NCBI GenBank assembly: GCA_027294455.1 | Contig: JAPULZ010000171.1 | Span: 1-64,000 of the forward strand | DNA length: 64,000 bases | Reading direction: 5' to 3' | Source: Gemmatimonadota bacterium | GTDB taxonomy: Bacteria; Gemmatimonadota; Gemmatimonadetes; Gemmatimonadales; GWC2-71-9 | In this document: one piece after another, positions 1 to 9,575 of the stretch | How positions within the stretch are numbered: position 1 is the stretch's first letter | Layout of the letters: every line of letters starts with the position of its first letter | Made by a program: the position numbers and the translations under genes | Notes under the pieces: generated by a model | Seen by the model: the letters and a program-made list of their open reading frames with translations, nothing else | Database searches by the model: none | What the model was told of the DNA's origin: nothing

Positions 1-39
1 GACCAGGCCTACTTTCCCAGACAGATCGATCAAGCCCAC
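1..39 (-). CDS. Start of a truncated SDR-family oxidoreductase (continues beyond the left edge)
   Basis: Minus-strand translation from GTG at 39..37 gives (M)GLIDLSGKVGLV, typical of SDR N-termini, preceded by a GGAGG Shine-Dalgarno 5 nt upstream. Confidence 0.5.
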   Translation of the reverse strand, partial: MGLIDLSGKVGLV

Positions 40-60
40 CTGTGCCTCCTGCGCGGCCTG

Positions 61-825
61 CTACCCCGTCAGGAACCGCTTCCAGCGATTGACCAGGCCC
101 TCTTTGAGGGACACGGGGGGGACCGCGGTCATCGGTTGATCTTCGAGCACGGCGCGGGGGTTGGCCACCGCCAGCAGTTCGGCTTGAGCGCCCGCACCGC
201 GCTTCTCGAGATATTCCACTCCGGTCTTCACGCTCCGCTGATTGCCGTGGTTGTCCGCGGCGATCACGTCGGCCAGTCCGGACGCGAGCAGCTCCCGCGC
301 CCGGTGACCCCGGTCGGTCACCCGGGTCAACGTCGTCGCGTCGAGCTGGATCCTGGCACCGGCGTCCCGCCACGCCGCCACCGCCCGCGGCGAGCAGGCC
401 TCGTAGCGTTCCGGATGCGCCACGATAGGCACCGTCCTCGCCCGGACCAGATCGCTCAGGACCGCCTGGGCAAACTGGGGCGCCACCGTGTACGGAAATT
501 CCACCAGGTAATATCGCGATCCCGCGAGGGATACCCGGCGGTCGCCGATCACGTCGGCCGCCATGGGTTGGTCCAACATGATCTCGAACCCGAGGTGGAG
601 CCGCGGCGTCACCACGGCGAGACGCTCCAGCGGCGCGAACGCGGCATCGCGACGCCGCACCATCTCCTCGGTGCTCGTCGCGAGCTCGGACGCCAGGACG
701 TGGGGCGTCAGGACAACGTGTTGCACGCCGTGCTGCTCGAACATACGCAGCACCGTGCCCGATTGCTCCACCGACCGCGATCCGTCGTCAAACGCGGGAA
801 TCAGGTGACTGTGGATATCGATCAT
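61..825 (-). CDS. CpsB/CapC (YwqE)-family PHP-type tyrosine-protein phosphatase
   Basis: 254 aa starting MIDIHSHLIPAFDDGSRS (PHP metal motif HSH), with HVVLTPH, EFPY and VAHPERY motifs typical of CpsB phosphatases. Confidence 0.85.
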   Translation of the reverse strand: MIDIHSHLIPAFDDGSRSVEQSGTVLRMFEQHGVQHVVLTPHVLASELATSTEEMVRRRDAAFAPLERLAVVTPRLHLGFEIMLDQPMAADVIGDRRVSLAGSRYYLVEFPYTVAPQFAQAVLSDLVRARTVPIVAHPERYEACSPRAVAAWRDAGARIQLDATTLTRVTDRGHRARELLASGLADVIAADNHGNQRSVKTGVEYLEKRGAGAQAELLAVANPRAVLEDQPMTAVPPVSLKEGLVNRWKRFLTG

Positions 826-867
826 GACCGACAGGGCATCCCGGCGCCGCTCGAAGGCCCACTCACC

Positions 868-1137
868 CTAGGTGAGACGCCCAAGTCGCTCCGGATGGCT
901 TTCCCCGGTCGCCTCACACGCGTAGGTCATGAAGGCGTCGGCGGCGAGAAGCGTCAACGCATCGGCGCGGGATTCGTCGCCGCGGAGCTCGCCGATGAGC
1001 CGCCGGGCCACTTTGTGAAAGACCTCGGCGGGTTCGCCGTCCGGCGCGTGCCCCTCAAGCGCCTCGCTCAACCGGTCCTGCAAGACCACCGGTACGCCGG
1101 TCACCCGGGCCCGAAGCCACCGCTCAGCCTCGGTCAG
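868..1137 (-). CDS. Small uncharacterised protein downstream of alaS; possible CTG start at 1137
   Basis: The track gives 868..1104 from a GTG. The reading frame continues upstream as LTEAERWLRAR-VTGVPVVLQDRL..., and a CTG overlapping the alaS TGA (CTGA) lies 9 nt after GGGAG. Confidence 0.55.
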   Translation of the reverse strand: MTEAERWLRARVTGVPVVLQDRLSEALEGHAPDGEPAEVFHKVARRLIGELRGDESRADALTLLAADAFMTYACEATGESHPERLGRLT

Positions 1138-3767
1138 CGTGAGTTGCTCCCGGCCAGGAGCCGCTCGACGATGGCCTGCGTCTGCGATCGTGCCTGGTCG
1201 AGCTTGCTGGCGTCACCGGCGCCGGCCGAGGCGAAGTGGGGCCGACCGCCCCCGCGGCCACCGCTCACTTCCGCGATGCGTTTCACCAGATCGCCCGCCC
1301 GTACACCATTGGAGATGAGATCATCTGTGACCGCCACGTGAATCCCGGGGCGGTCTCCCGTGGCGAACAACACCTTGATCGAGTTGTTGTTGCGTTCGCG
1401 AAAGGAATCCATCAGGAGGCCGATCTGACCGCGATCGTCGACCGGGCTGTCCCCCACGACCAACCGCGTGTCGCCGATCATGGTCTCGACACCCTCTTCG
1501 CCGCTGCCGCCACCTTGCTTGAGGAGTTGCTCGACTTGGCTTTCGAGGCGCCGCTTCTCCGCGAGCAACGCCTCGATCTTCCGGCTCACGTGCTCGGGGT
1601 TGGTGTGCAGCCGGTCGGCCGCCTCGTTGAGCCGAACATCGAGCCGCCGGAGCGTGGCGTATGCCTCGGGGCCGGTGACGGCCTCGATGCGTCGCACGCC
1701 GGCCGCCACGCCGGACTCACCGGTGAAGTGAAAGAGCCCGATTTGCCCCGTGCTCCGCACGTGCGTGCCCCCGCAGAGCTCGACGGACACGTCTGGCACG
1801 TCCACGACCCGCACCACGTCACCGTACTTCTCGCCGAAGAGGGCCATCGCGCCCCGCGCCAACGCGTCCTTGTGCGGCAGCTCGGACGTTTCGACGGTCG
1901 TGTTGGCCCAGATCGCCCTGTTCACTTCCTCTTCCACCGCCAGCAACTCCGCGTCCTTCATGGGCGCATGGTGCGAAAAATCGAACCGGAGTCGCGCGGG
2001 ATCGACGACCGAACCGGCCTGCCGCACGTGCGTCCCGAGCACGTGGCGCAACGCGGCGTGCACGAGATGGGTAGCGGTGTGATTGCGTTCGATGTCCCGC
2101 CGCCGCTGTTCGGCGACGCGCGCGTGTACCAACGACGGCCGGAACTCGGCGTCGAGCGTGCCGACGACCACCTGCGCGCCGTCCAGCTTGTGCACGTCGC
2201 TGACATCCAGCTCCCACTTCTCCCCCACCACGACCCCGGTATCACTCACCTGCCCGCCCGACTCCGCATAGAACGGGTTCTCGTGCAAGACCAACTCGAG
2301 CTGCTCGCCCGACCGGCGGAACTTGAGGATGTCGGTTTGGGTCGCCGTCGTGTCGTAGCCGACGAACCGTTGTTGCTCGGTATCCAGCACGGTGGTCCAG
2401 TCGCCGGTCCCCTTGTCGGTGCGAATGGCGACCCCCTCCCCCACGCCGGCGGCCGACCGGGCCGAGCGGGAGCGCTCCTGCTGCCGCTGCAGAGCGGCGT
2501 CGAACCCGCGCGTGTCCACCTTCCAGCCCCGCTCCGCCGCGATGATCTGTGTCAGGTCGATGGGAAAGCCGTATGTGTCGTACAACTTGAACGCGTCCTC
2601 GCCCGCAACGGTGGCCGCCGCCCCGGCGGTCAGCTCGTCTAACCGCCGCAAGCCGCCCTCGATCGTCTCCAGAAAGCGTTCCTCTTCGGCGCGGGTGACC
2701 TCCGTGATGTGGGAGGCCTTCGCCACCAGCTCCGGATAGACGGCACCCATGTGCTCGATGAGCACCTCCGCGAGATGCACCACGGTCGCCTCCGTCCGTC
2801 CAAGCACGTACGCATGACGCACCGCACGGCGGAGAATCCGTCGCAACACGTACCCCCGCCCGTCGCTGGACGGATACACGCCGTCGGCCAGCAGGAACGC
2901 CACGGCACGCGCGTGATCGGCCAGCACGCGCAGGCCCGCTCCCTCGGGGCCGCGATCGTACGGCGTGTCGATCACCTCCGCCGCTCTGTTGATGATGGGC
3001 ATGAAGAGGTCGGTATCGAAGTTGGACTCAACACCTTGCATGACGGCGGCGATGCGCTCCAGGCCGGCGCCGGTGTCCACCGACGGGGCCGGAAGGGGCG
3101 ATCGCGATCCGTCCGGCGCCCGATCGAACTGCATGAAGACGAGATTCCAGATCTCGAGCAGGTGGCCGGCCTCGGCCAGGTCGATGAACTGCTGGAGTGT
3201 CGGGACGGCCGCACTGCCACGAGAGCCCAGATCCACGAAGACCTCCGAGCAAGGGCCGCAGGGCCCCGTATCCCCCATCTGCCAGAAGTTGTCCGCGTCA
3301 CCCAGGCCGTAGATGCGCGACGGATCCATGCCCGTCACCTCGTGCCACAGCCGCCGGGCTTCGTCGTCACTCTCGTGCACCGAGACGTACACGCGATCGG
3401 GATCGATGCCGAGATAGGACGCACTCGTCACCCACTCCCAGGCGAATGCGATCGCGTCCCTCTTGAAATAGTCACCGAAGGAGAAATTGCCCAACATCTC
3501 GAAGAAGGTGTGGTGGCGAGCCGTATGACCAACCTGTTCCAGATCGTTGTGCTTGCCGCCCGCGCGGACACACTTCTGCACGGTGACGGCCCGGTTCTCG
3601 TCCCGCGTCTCGAGGCCCTGGAAGACGCGCTTGAACTGCACCATCCCCGAATTGGTGAACAGCAGGGTTGGATCGTCCGCGGGCACGAGGGACGACGACG
3701 CAACCTCTGCGTGGCCGCGCTCCCGGAAGAAGTCGACGAAGGACTGCCGCACGTGTTGAGCTTGCAT
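1134..3767 (-). CDS. alaS: Alanine--tRNA ligase
   Basis: 877 aa; MQAQHVRQSFVDFFRERGHAEVASSSLVPADDPTLLFTNSGMVQFK, HTATHLVHAALR, SVELCGGTHVRSTGQIG. Confidence 0.98.
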   Translation of the reverse strand: MQAQHVRQSFVDFFRERGHAEVASSSLVPADDPTLLFTNSGMVQFKRVFQGLETRDENRAVTVQKCVRAGGKHNDLEQVGHTARHHTFFEMLGNFSFGDYFKRDAIAFAWEWVTSASYLGIDPDRVYVSVHESDDEARRLWHEVTGMDPSRIYGLGDADNFWQMGDTGPCGPCSEVFVDLGSRGSAAVPTLQQFIDLAEAGHLLEIWNLVFMQFDRAPDGSRSPLPAPSVDTGAGLERIAAVMQGVESNFDTDLFMPIINRAAEVIDTPYDRGPEGAGLRVLADHARAVAFLLADGVYPSSDGRGYVLRRILRRAVRHAYVLGRTEATVVHLAEVLIEHMGAVYPELVAKASHITEVTRAEEERFLETIEGGLRRLDELTAGAAATVAGEDAFKLYDTYGFPIDLTQIIAAERGWKVDTRGFDAALQRQQERSRSARSAAGVGEGVAIRTDKGTGDWTTVLDTEQQRFVGYDTTATQTDILKFRRSGEQLELVLHENPFYAESGGQVSDTGVVVGEKWELDVSDVHKLDGAQVVVGTLDAEFRPSLVHARVAEQRRRDIERNHTATHLVHAALRHVLGTHVRQAGSVVDPARLRFDFSHHAPMKDAELLAVEEEVNRAIWANTTVETSELPHKDALARGAMALFGEKYGDVVRVVDVPDVSVELCGGTHVRSTGQIGLFHFTGESGVAAGVRRIEAVTGPEAYATLRRLDVRLNEAADRLHTNPEHVSRKIEALLAEKRRLESQVEQLLKQGGGSGEEGVETMIGDTRLVVGDSPVDDRGQIGLLMDSFRERNNNSIKVLFATGDRPGIHVAVTDDLISNGVRAGDLVKRIAEVSGGRGGGRPHFASAGAGDASKLDQARSQTQAIVERLLAGSNSR

Positions 3768-3818
3768 CGCCTGAAGTTAACGGACTGTGGAAGGAGGAGG
3801 GAGGCTGCGCCCGAGCGG

Positions 3819-4166
3819 TTAGTTGAAGTGCACGGACTCCAATTCGCCGTTGGCCACCGAACGAGCCGAGAAGCCCCGCGACCAACGCAACGCCCCGTCC
3901 TTTCGTTGGTTCGCATGCCAGCAGGAAAGCGACTTCACGAAGCCCACGAAATCGCTGAGCCGGGTGGTAGGCTGGAAGCGGACGAGCAAATCGACGCGGC
4001 TGCGCAAACACGCTCCCCGCAACACCGTCACGCCGCAACGCTCGCCGGCGTCGTCTATTGCCGCGACGAGGTCGCGCACGGCCGCCGGATCTAGGCACGC
4101 CACGCGGCGCCACGTGTGCCAGCTGAGGTGCACGTACAGGTCGCAGACAGCGTCCCGCCGCGTCAC
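3819..4166 (-). CDS. Degenerate Y1/IS200-like (REP-associated tyrosine transposase-like) domain protein
   Basis: 115 aa resembling the Y1_Tnp fold (DLYVHLSWHTWRR..., LRSRVDLLVRF, LSDFVGFVKSLSCWHA, LRWSRGFSARSV). The canonical HUH (xHVHLLV) reads SRVDLLV. GTGA overlap with the recX stop. Confidence 0.65.
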   Translation of the reverse strand: MTRRDAVCDLYVHLSWHTWRRVACLDPAAVRDLVAAIDDAGERCGVTVLRGACLRSRVDLLVRFQPTTRLSDFVGFVKSLSCWHANQRKDGALRWSRGFSARSVANGELESVHFN

Positions 4167-4867
4167 TCGTCCGGCCCCACGGCGGCCTCGCGCAGCGCTT
4201 GGTTGACGATCTCATTGACCTCGTACCCCCGGTAACCCCGGCGTCCGAGATAGGCCGTGAGCCGCCGACGTTGCGCGTCGGCGGGTACGTGGGCGAGCTG
4301 GAGCATCCGCCGTTCGGCCAGAAGGCGGGCCTGGACCAGGGGATCCACACCCTCCGCCTCCAGCGTCTCCCGGACCGCCTGCTCCGCGACCCGTTTCTCG
4401 ACTCCCTTGGCGAGCAGGTCGGTGATGAGCCGGCCGGGGCCGTGGCCCTTGCCGGATCGCACACTGGCAAAGTGCCTGGCGAATTCGGCATCGTTCAAGA
4501 GGCCGCGCTCTTCGAGCCGTTCTACCACAACATCCACCGCCGGGGGGCCGTGGCCGCGCATGCGCAGGGTGCGGCGCATCTCCGCCACCGTCCGCGGACG
4601 GGCCGTCAGCAGCCGCATTGCCACATGCTGCACCGCCTCGATGTCGGCGAGGTGCGAGAGCTCGCGATGCCGAGCCTCGTCGAGGCGCTGGCCGGCCTCG
4701 AGCCCCAATGCCCCGAGGGCCTCTTCAGGCAGGGACGCGAAACGGGCCCCGTCTACTTCGATGACGAGGTAGTCCGGAACCCGTGGATCGCGAATGATGT
4801 CGGTCACGTGACGAGGACCGTCACTCTCCTCCCGGGAGGGTCGGATCCGGCGCCTGCGACGTGCCAT
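4163..4867 (-). CDS. recX: Regulatory protein RecX
   Basis: 234 aa; AMRLLTARPRTVAEMRRTLRMRGH and EERGLLNDAEFARHFASVRSGKGHGPGRLITDLLAKGV; immediately downstream of recA. Confidence 0.9.
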   Translation of the reverse strand: MARRRRRIRPSREESDGPRHVTDIIRDPRVPDYLVIEVDGARFASLPEEALGALGLEAGQRLDEARHRELSHLADIEAVQHVAMRLLTARPRTVAEMRRTLRMRGHGPPAVDVVVERLEERGLLNDAEFARHFASVRSGKGHGPGRLITDLLAKGVEKRVAEQAVRETLEAEGVDPLVQARLLAERRMLQLAHVPADAQRRRLTAYLGRRGYRGYEVNEIVNQALREAAVGPDE

Positions 4868-4879
4868 CTGCTGCCACCG

Positions 4880-5983
4880 CTACTCGGTGGTTTCGTGCTG
4901 CTCGACGCCGGCCACGGCGACCGCCTCCTCGGGCGGCTGCTCCCCCATACCGAGGTACTGCTTCACCCGGACCTCGACCTCCGCCGCCAGCTCCGTGTTG
5001 TCCTTGAGATAGAGCTTGGCATTTTCCCGGCCCTGACCGATCCGCTCTTTGCCGTAGGAGTACCACGCCCCGCTCTTGTCGATCACGCCCGCCTCGACGC
5101 CCAGATCCACCAGGAGCCCGGCATGGCTGATCCCCTCGTTGAACATGAGGTCGAATTCGGCCTGCTTGAACGGGGGCGCCACCTTGTTCTTGACGACCTT
5201 GACGCGTACCCGGCTGCCCGTGATATCCTCCCGCTCCTTCACGGGGCCGATACGGCGCACGTCGAGGCGCAGCGACGCATAGAACTTGAGCGCGCGACCG
5301 CCGGTGGTGACCTCCGGGTTGCCGAACATGACCCCGATCTTTTCCCGCAGCTGGTTGATGAAGACCACTGAGGTCTTCGACCGGCTGATGTTGCCGGCCA
5401 GCTTGCGCAGCGCCTGGGACATGAGTCTCGCCATGAGCCCCACGTGGTGGTCCCCCATGTCGCCCTCGATCTCGGCCTTGGGGACCAACGCCGCCACCGA
5501 ATCGATGATGATGATGTCGACCGCACCCGAGCGCACCAGGATGTCGGCGATCTCGAGCCCCTGTTCCCCCGTGTCGGGCTGGGAGACGAGGAGATTCTCC
5601 ACGTCCACCCCGAGTTTCTTGGCGTATTCGATGTCCAGGGCGTGCTCGGCGTCGATGAATGCGGCCACCCCACCGAGGCGCTGGGCGTTGGCCGCGACAT
5701 GGAGCGCCAGGGTGGTCTTGCCGCTGGACTCGGGACCGTAAATCTCGGTGATCCGCCCCCGAGGAATGCCACCGATGCCGGTCGCGGCGTCCAGATTGAG
5801 CGCGCCCGTGGGAATGGCGGAGATCCGGACATACGTGCCCTGGCCGACCCGCATGATCGCGCCTTTGCCGCAGTGCTTTTCTATTTGCGCAATCGCCAGA
5901 TTGAGCGCCTTGCGGCGGTCGTCAGACAGCCCGGAACCGAAATCGGGAACCGCCGCGGGAGTATCGTATCGCTTGGGGGCCAT
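4880..5983 (-). CDS. recA: Recombinase RecA
   Basis: [19 protein letters not shown] Walker [53 protein letters not shown]. Start set at MAPKRYDT, internal to the 403-aa track ORF. Confidence 0.98.
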   Translation of the reverse strand: MAPKRYDTPAAVPDFGSGLSDDRRKALNLAIAQIEKHCGKGAIMRVGQGTYVRISAIPTGALNLDAATGIGGIPRGRITEIYGPESSGKTTLALHVAANAQRLGGVAAFIDAEHALDIEYAKKLGVDVENLLVSQPDTGEQGLEIADILVRSGAVDIIIIDSVAALVPKAEIEGDMGDHHVGLMARLMSQALRKLAGNISRSKTSVVFINQLREKIGVMFGNPEVTTGGRALKFYASLRLDVRRIGPVKEREDITGSRVRVKVVKNKVAPPFKQAEFDLMFNEGISHAGLLVDLGVEAGVIDKSGAWYSYGKERIGQGRENAKLYLKDNTELAAEVEVRVKQYLGMGEQPPEEAVAVAGVEQHETTE

Positions 5984-6094
5984 GGCGTTGTTGTCTCCGA
6001 GATAGATGGTGGTGTGCTCTTGGGTGCTGGCGACTCGCGACCGGGACGGGAAGTCCGCTAACCCGGTCAGACCGAATATATCCCGAAACATCGC

Positions 6095-6502
6095 TTACCG
6101 CCAGCCTACGCGAAACGCATCCTCGATCAACTGGATTTCCGGCGCTTTCCGCCCGTGCAGGGTTATTCCGACCACCGCCAGGCGGTAGTCGTAGCCGGGC
6201 CGGCCGTGCCGGTGGATCCAGGCCTGGGCCACCCGACAAATCTCTCGCCGCTTGGCCCACGTAATGGCCTCGACGGGGTGGCCGAAGGCGGCCCCGAGTC
6301 GGGTCTTTACCTCCACAAAGGCCACCGTGGCCCCCCGACGCGCCACCAGATCGATCTCCAGCCGGCCCATGCGAAAACGGTGCTCGAGGATGGTCCAGCC
6401 ACTCCGCTCCAGGAACGCCCCGGCGGTGGCTTCGCCCTCGGCGCCCCGTCGATGGCGGGGATCTTTCCAGCCGGCAGGATCGGACTTGAATGCCATGGGC
6501 AC
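6095..6502 (-). CDS. YraN/UPF0102-family endonuclease-like protein
   Basis: RRGAEGEATAGAFLERSGWTILEHRFRMGRLEIDLVARRGATVAFVEVKTR, the typical UPF0102 signature. Confidence 0.9.
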   Translation of the reverse strand: MPMAFKSDPAGWKDPRHRRGAEGEATAGAFLERSGWTILEHRFRMGRLEIDLVARRGATVAFVEVKTRLGAAFGHPVEAITWAKRREICRVAQAWIHRHGRPGYDYRLAVVGITLHGRKAPEIQLIEDAFRVGWR

Positions 6503-6580
6503 AACCTACCCACGCCCTCCCCCTACCCTGTCACCAAATCCTCGCTTTGGGTGGGCCAAACGTTGCACGTGCTGCGGCAC

Positions 6581-8833
6581 TCACCGGCAGTATTCGTCCA
6601 GCTGATGGGCGCCGATGACCACCTCCCGTGGCTTGGAGCCGTCGGGAGGGCCGAGGATGCCGGCGTCGTGGAGTTGATCGACCACGCGGGCGGCGCGGCC
6701 GTAGCCGATGCGGAGTTTCCGCTGCAGGAGCGACGTGGAGCCCCCGCCGTTTCGCAGGCACACCTCGGCGGCCTCGCGGAACAAGGAATCCCGCTCGGCC
6801 GGTTCGTCGCGGCTGCGCTCCTCGACCGCCTCCTCCCGACTCTCCCTGGCCAGCACCTCGGCGATGATGTCGGCCGCCTCGGCCTCGACACCCTGATCCC
6901 GTTCCCGGCTGGCCCGTTGCTCCGCATACCACGTGGTCACGCGCTCGGTCTCTTGCGTTTCGATATAGGCGCCTTGCAGGCGCACGGGTTCGCTCATGCC
7001 CGGCGGCAGGAAGAGCATATCGCCGTTGCCGAGCAGCGTTTCGGCCCCGTTCTGATCGAGGATGGTCCGGCTGTCCACCTTCGACGCCACGCGAAACGCG
7101 ATCCGGCTCGGGAAGTTCGCCTTGATGAGGCCCGTGATGACATTGACGCTCGGGCGCTGCGTCGCCAATACGAGATGAATCCCCGTTGCCCGGGCCTTTT
7201 GGGCCAGGATCGCCAGGGGCTTTTCGACCTCGGCCTGCACGGTCATCATGAGATCCGCGAGCTCCTCGACGATCACGACGATGAACGGCAGTGTCGAGCC
7301 GTCGTACGGCACGATCGGCGACGGCTCGGTGTCGCCCAGCCCCAGCTGGTCTGGATCGTCGGAGGCGAGATCCCTCTCGGGCCGCGGCATGACGACCTCC
7401 CGCCCTTCCTTCACCTTGCGATTGAATTCGTGGAGATTCCGCACGTTGTTCAAGCTGAAGAGGACGTAGCGGTCTTCCATCTGATACATGGCCCACTTGA
7501 GCGCCTTGGCCGCGTCCTTGTTGTCGGTGACGACCTCGTGGCGCATGTGGGGCAACGCGTTGTACACCGCCAACTCGACCATCTTCGGGTCGATCATGAG
7601 CAGTTGCAGTTGCCGATCGTTGTAGCGGTGCACCAGGCTCGTGATGATGGTGTTGATGCACACCGATTTGCCCGATCCGGTGGCGCCCGCGATGAGCAGG
7701 TGCGGCATCTTGGTGAGGTCCGCCGTGACCGGTTTGCCTTCCAGGTCCCTGCCCAGCGCGATGGGCAGGCCGGGCCGATGGGGATCCCAGTGCGCCGCGC
7801 TCAGCAACTCGCTCAACACGACCATCCGCGGGGTGGGGTTGGGGACCTCGACCCCGACGAAGGCCTTTCCCGGAATGGGTGCGACGATCCGAATCGACTT
7901 GGCCTCCATCTTGAGGGCCAGGTCGTCGGCCAGGGCCGCAATACGTCCGACCTTCACCCCGGCCGCCGGAGCCACCTCGAACTGGGTGACTACGGGTCCC
8001 GTGGATCGACGGCGGCCCAGCACGGCATCGACCTTGAACGTCTTCAGCGTGGCGATGAGCACGTGGCCCAGCCGGTCCAGCTCGGCCTCGTCGTCGACGC
8101 CCACATCGGGATCCGCCGCATCGAGCAGCTCCAGCGGGAAGGGCTCGATGGCAGCCTCGGTGATGAACGCCTGCTCGTCAGCCGCGGCCAGAGGTGTCGA
8201 GGCCCGCGCGTCGGTGGCCGCCGACTTTCGGGCGATGAGCGGCGCCTTGAGCTTGGCCAGTCCCTTGCGTTCCGGCCGCTCGAGCTCGCCGAACGTGGCC
8301 TCGTAGCTCTTGCGGTCCTTCACGGCGGCGGACTCGCGCCGGTCGAGCCACCGGAAGGGGCGCCACCGCGTGGTCAAGAGAACCAACGCCGACAGGAGCG
8401 ACAGCTCGACGATGACTGCGCCGGCGGTCCCTACTATGCCGACGATCGAGACGGTCATGAACGCTGCGACGAATCCCACCAAGCGGTAGCGCAACGGCCA
8501 TTGGTCGTAGCTCGGCGGGAGGTCCGCGGTGGCCGCCAGGCCCACGACGATGGCCACGGCCAACGGAAGCAGGATCACGAGGCCGCCGATCAGGAGCGTG
8601 ACGCGCCACAGATCTACGTGCCGCACGGCACCGAGTCCGGCGACGCCGACGGCAACGAGGAGCACGGGGATCAGGGGGGCGCCGACCCCGCAGGATTTCC
8701 ACAGGGATACGCCGAGCACGCGACCCAGCGGTCCCGTGACGGCGACGGGCAGCAGGGTCAGAGCCAGGAACACTCCGAGGGCAAGCGAGGAAATCGCGAC
8801 CAGCCGCCGGGAACGGTCGGACATCAGGCCCAC
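6581..8833 (-). CDS. ftsK: DNA translocase FtsK/SpoIIIE
   Basis: N-terminal TM segments; PHLLIAGATGSGKSVCINTIITSL Walker A; IVEELADLMM; C-terminal winged helix STSLLQRKLRIGYGRAARVVDQLHDAGILGP. Confidence 0.96.
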   Translation of the reverse strand: MGLMSDRSRRLVAISSLALGVFLALTLLPVAVTGPLGRVLGVSLWKSCGVGAPLIPVLLVAVGVAGLGAVRHVDLWRVTLLIGGLVILLPLAVAIVVGLAATADLPPSYDQWPLRYRLVGFVAAFMTVSIVGIVGTAGAVIVELSLLSALVLLTTRWRPFRWLDRRESAAVKDRKSYEATFGELERPERKGLAKLKAPLIARKSAATDARASTPLAAADEQAFITEAAIEPFPLELLDAADPDVGVDDEAELDRLGHVLIATLKTFKVDAVLGRRRSTGPVVTQFEVAPAAGVKVGRIAALADDLALKMEAKSIRIVAPIPGKAFVGVEVPNPTPRMVVLSELLSAAHWDPHRPGLPIALGRDLEGKPVTADLTKMPHLLIAGATGSGKSVCINTIITSLVHRYNDRQLQLLMIDPKMVELAVYNALPHMRHEVVTDNKDAAKALKWAMYQMEDRYVLFSLNNVRNLHEFNRKVKEGREVVMPRPERDLASDDPDQLGLGDTEPSPIVPYDGSTLPFIVVIVEELADLMMTVQAEVEKPLAILAQKARATGIHLVLATQRPSVNVITGLIKANFPSRIAFRVASKVDSRTILDQNGAETLLGNGDMLFLPPGMSEPVRLQGAYIETQETERVTTWYAEQRASRERDQGVEAEAADIIAEVLARESREEAVEERSRDEPAERDSLFREAAEVCLRNGGGSTSLLQRKLRIGYGRAARVVDQLHDAGILGPPDGSKPREVVIGAHQLDEYCR

Positions 8834-8846
8834 GGGACGTACCCCC

Positions 8847-9575
8847 TCAGATTCGCACCTGTCGCTCCGCGTACTGCGGAACGATGTCGAACTTGTCGAC
8901 CTCGGTCGCGGCGGCCACGTCGGCCCCGAGCCCGAGCTCCTTCAGACGTCGTGCGGCCACACTGGCACCCACGGCCCCTTTCCATCTGTCGCCGTACCGG
9001 CGTACGAGCTGCTGCGCGGCGATGGCGGCATCGTCGAGCTCGACGCCCTTGGCCCGGCTCGGCAGGATCTCCCGGGCGAAGCGCCCGGCGACATACGCAT
9101 CCTCGAGGGCAAACCGACCTTCACGCCCGCTGCACAGAATGATCAGCTCTCCTTTGGCCTCGAGTGCCTCCCGGGCCCGCGCCGCGGCCGCGGAGAAGTT
9201 GGCCGGAGCCCCCACGAAGACCGGATCCCCGTGATCGGTAGCCAACAGGGCCGACGTGCCGTTGGTGGTCGTCATGACCAGCGTCATGCCGGCCACCTTC
9301 TCTGCCGTCATTTCCGTAGGAGAGTTCCCGCACGCAAACCCTTCGATGGGGCGATACCCCTGTTCGCCTGCCAGCAGCACATCGTCTCGTTCGAGGTTGT
9401 TGGCCAACCGAATGGCATCGTCGGCACCGCTCGCCGGCAACACGGCCTTGGCGCCGTTGCCCAGAGCCGTGACGATGGTCGTGGTCGCGCGTAGCACGTC
9501 GATCACCAACACCGGTCGCCCCTGGATGTCGTGAGCCGTCAACCCATACGGCGTGAAGTACACCGAGAGTTTCAC
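8847..9575 (-). CDS. comB: 2-phosphosulfolactate phosphatase (ComB family)
   Basis: [48 protein letters not shown] ... [21 protein letters not shown]-type and TTNGTSAL motifs. GTG start overlaps the accC stop by 4 nt; upstream track sequence is out of gene. Confidence 0.88.
   Translation of the reverse strand: MKLSVYFTPYGLTAHDIQGRPVLVIDVLRATTTIVTALGNGAKAVLPASGADDAIRLANNLERDDVLLAGEQGYRPIEGFACGNSPTEMTAEKVAGMTLVMTTTNGTSALLATDHGDPVFVGAPANFSAAAARAREALEAKGELIILCSGREGRFALEDAYVAGRFAREILPSRAKGVELDDAAIAAQQLVRRYGDRWKGAVGASVAARRLKELGLGADVAAATEVDKFDIVPQYAERQVRI

Noticed and set aside
3472-4491. 339-aa minus-strand ORF overlapping recX, the Y1-like ORF and alaS in another frame
   Set aside because: Arg/Ser/Pro-rich alternative-frame translation; the three genes in the other frames have real homology.
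5984-6094. Possible LexA/SOS box upstream of recA
   Set aside because: No convincing known LexA palindrome in the leader; the box for this lineage is unknown to me, so I do not call one.
6155-9142. 995-aa plus-strand ORF antisense to yraN-ftsK-comB
   Set aside because: Its protein is Arg/His/Gly/Pro-rich with no recognisable motif, while the opposite strand encodes textbook FtsK and ComB. This is a typical high-GC shadow ORF.
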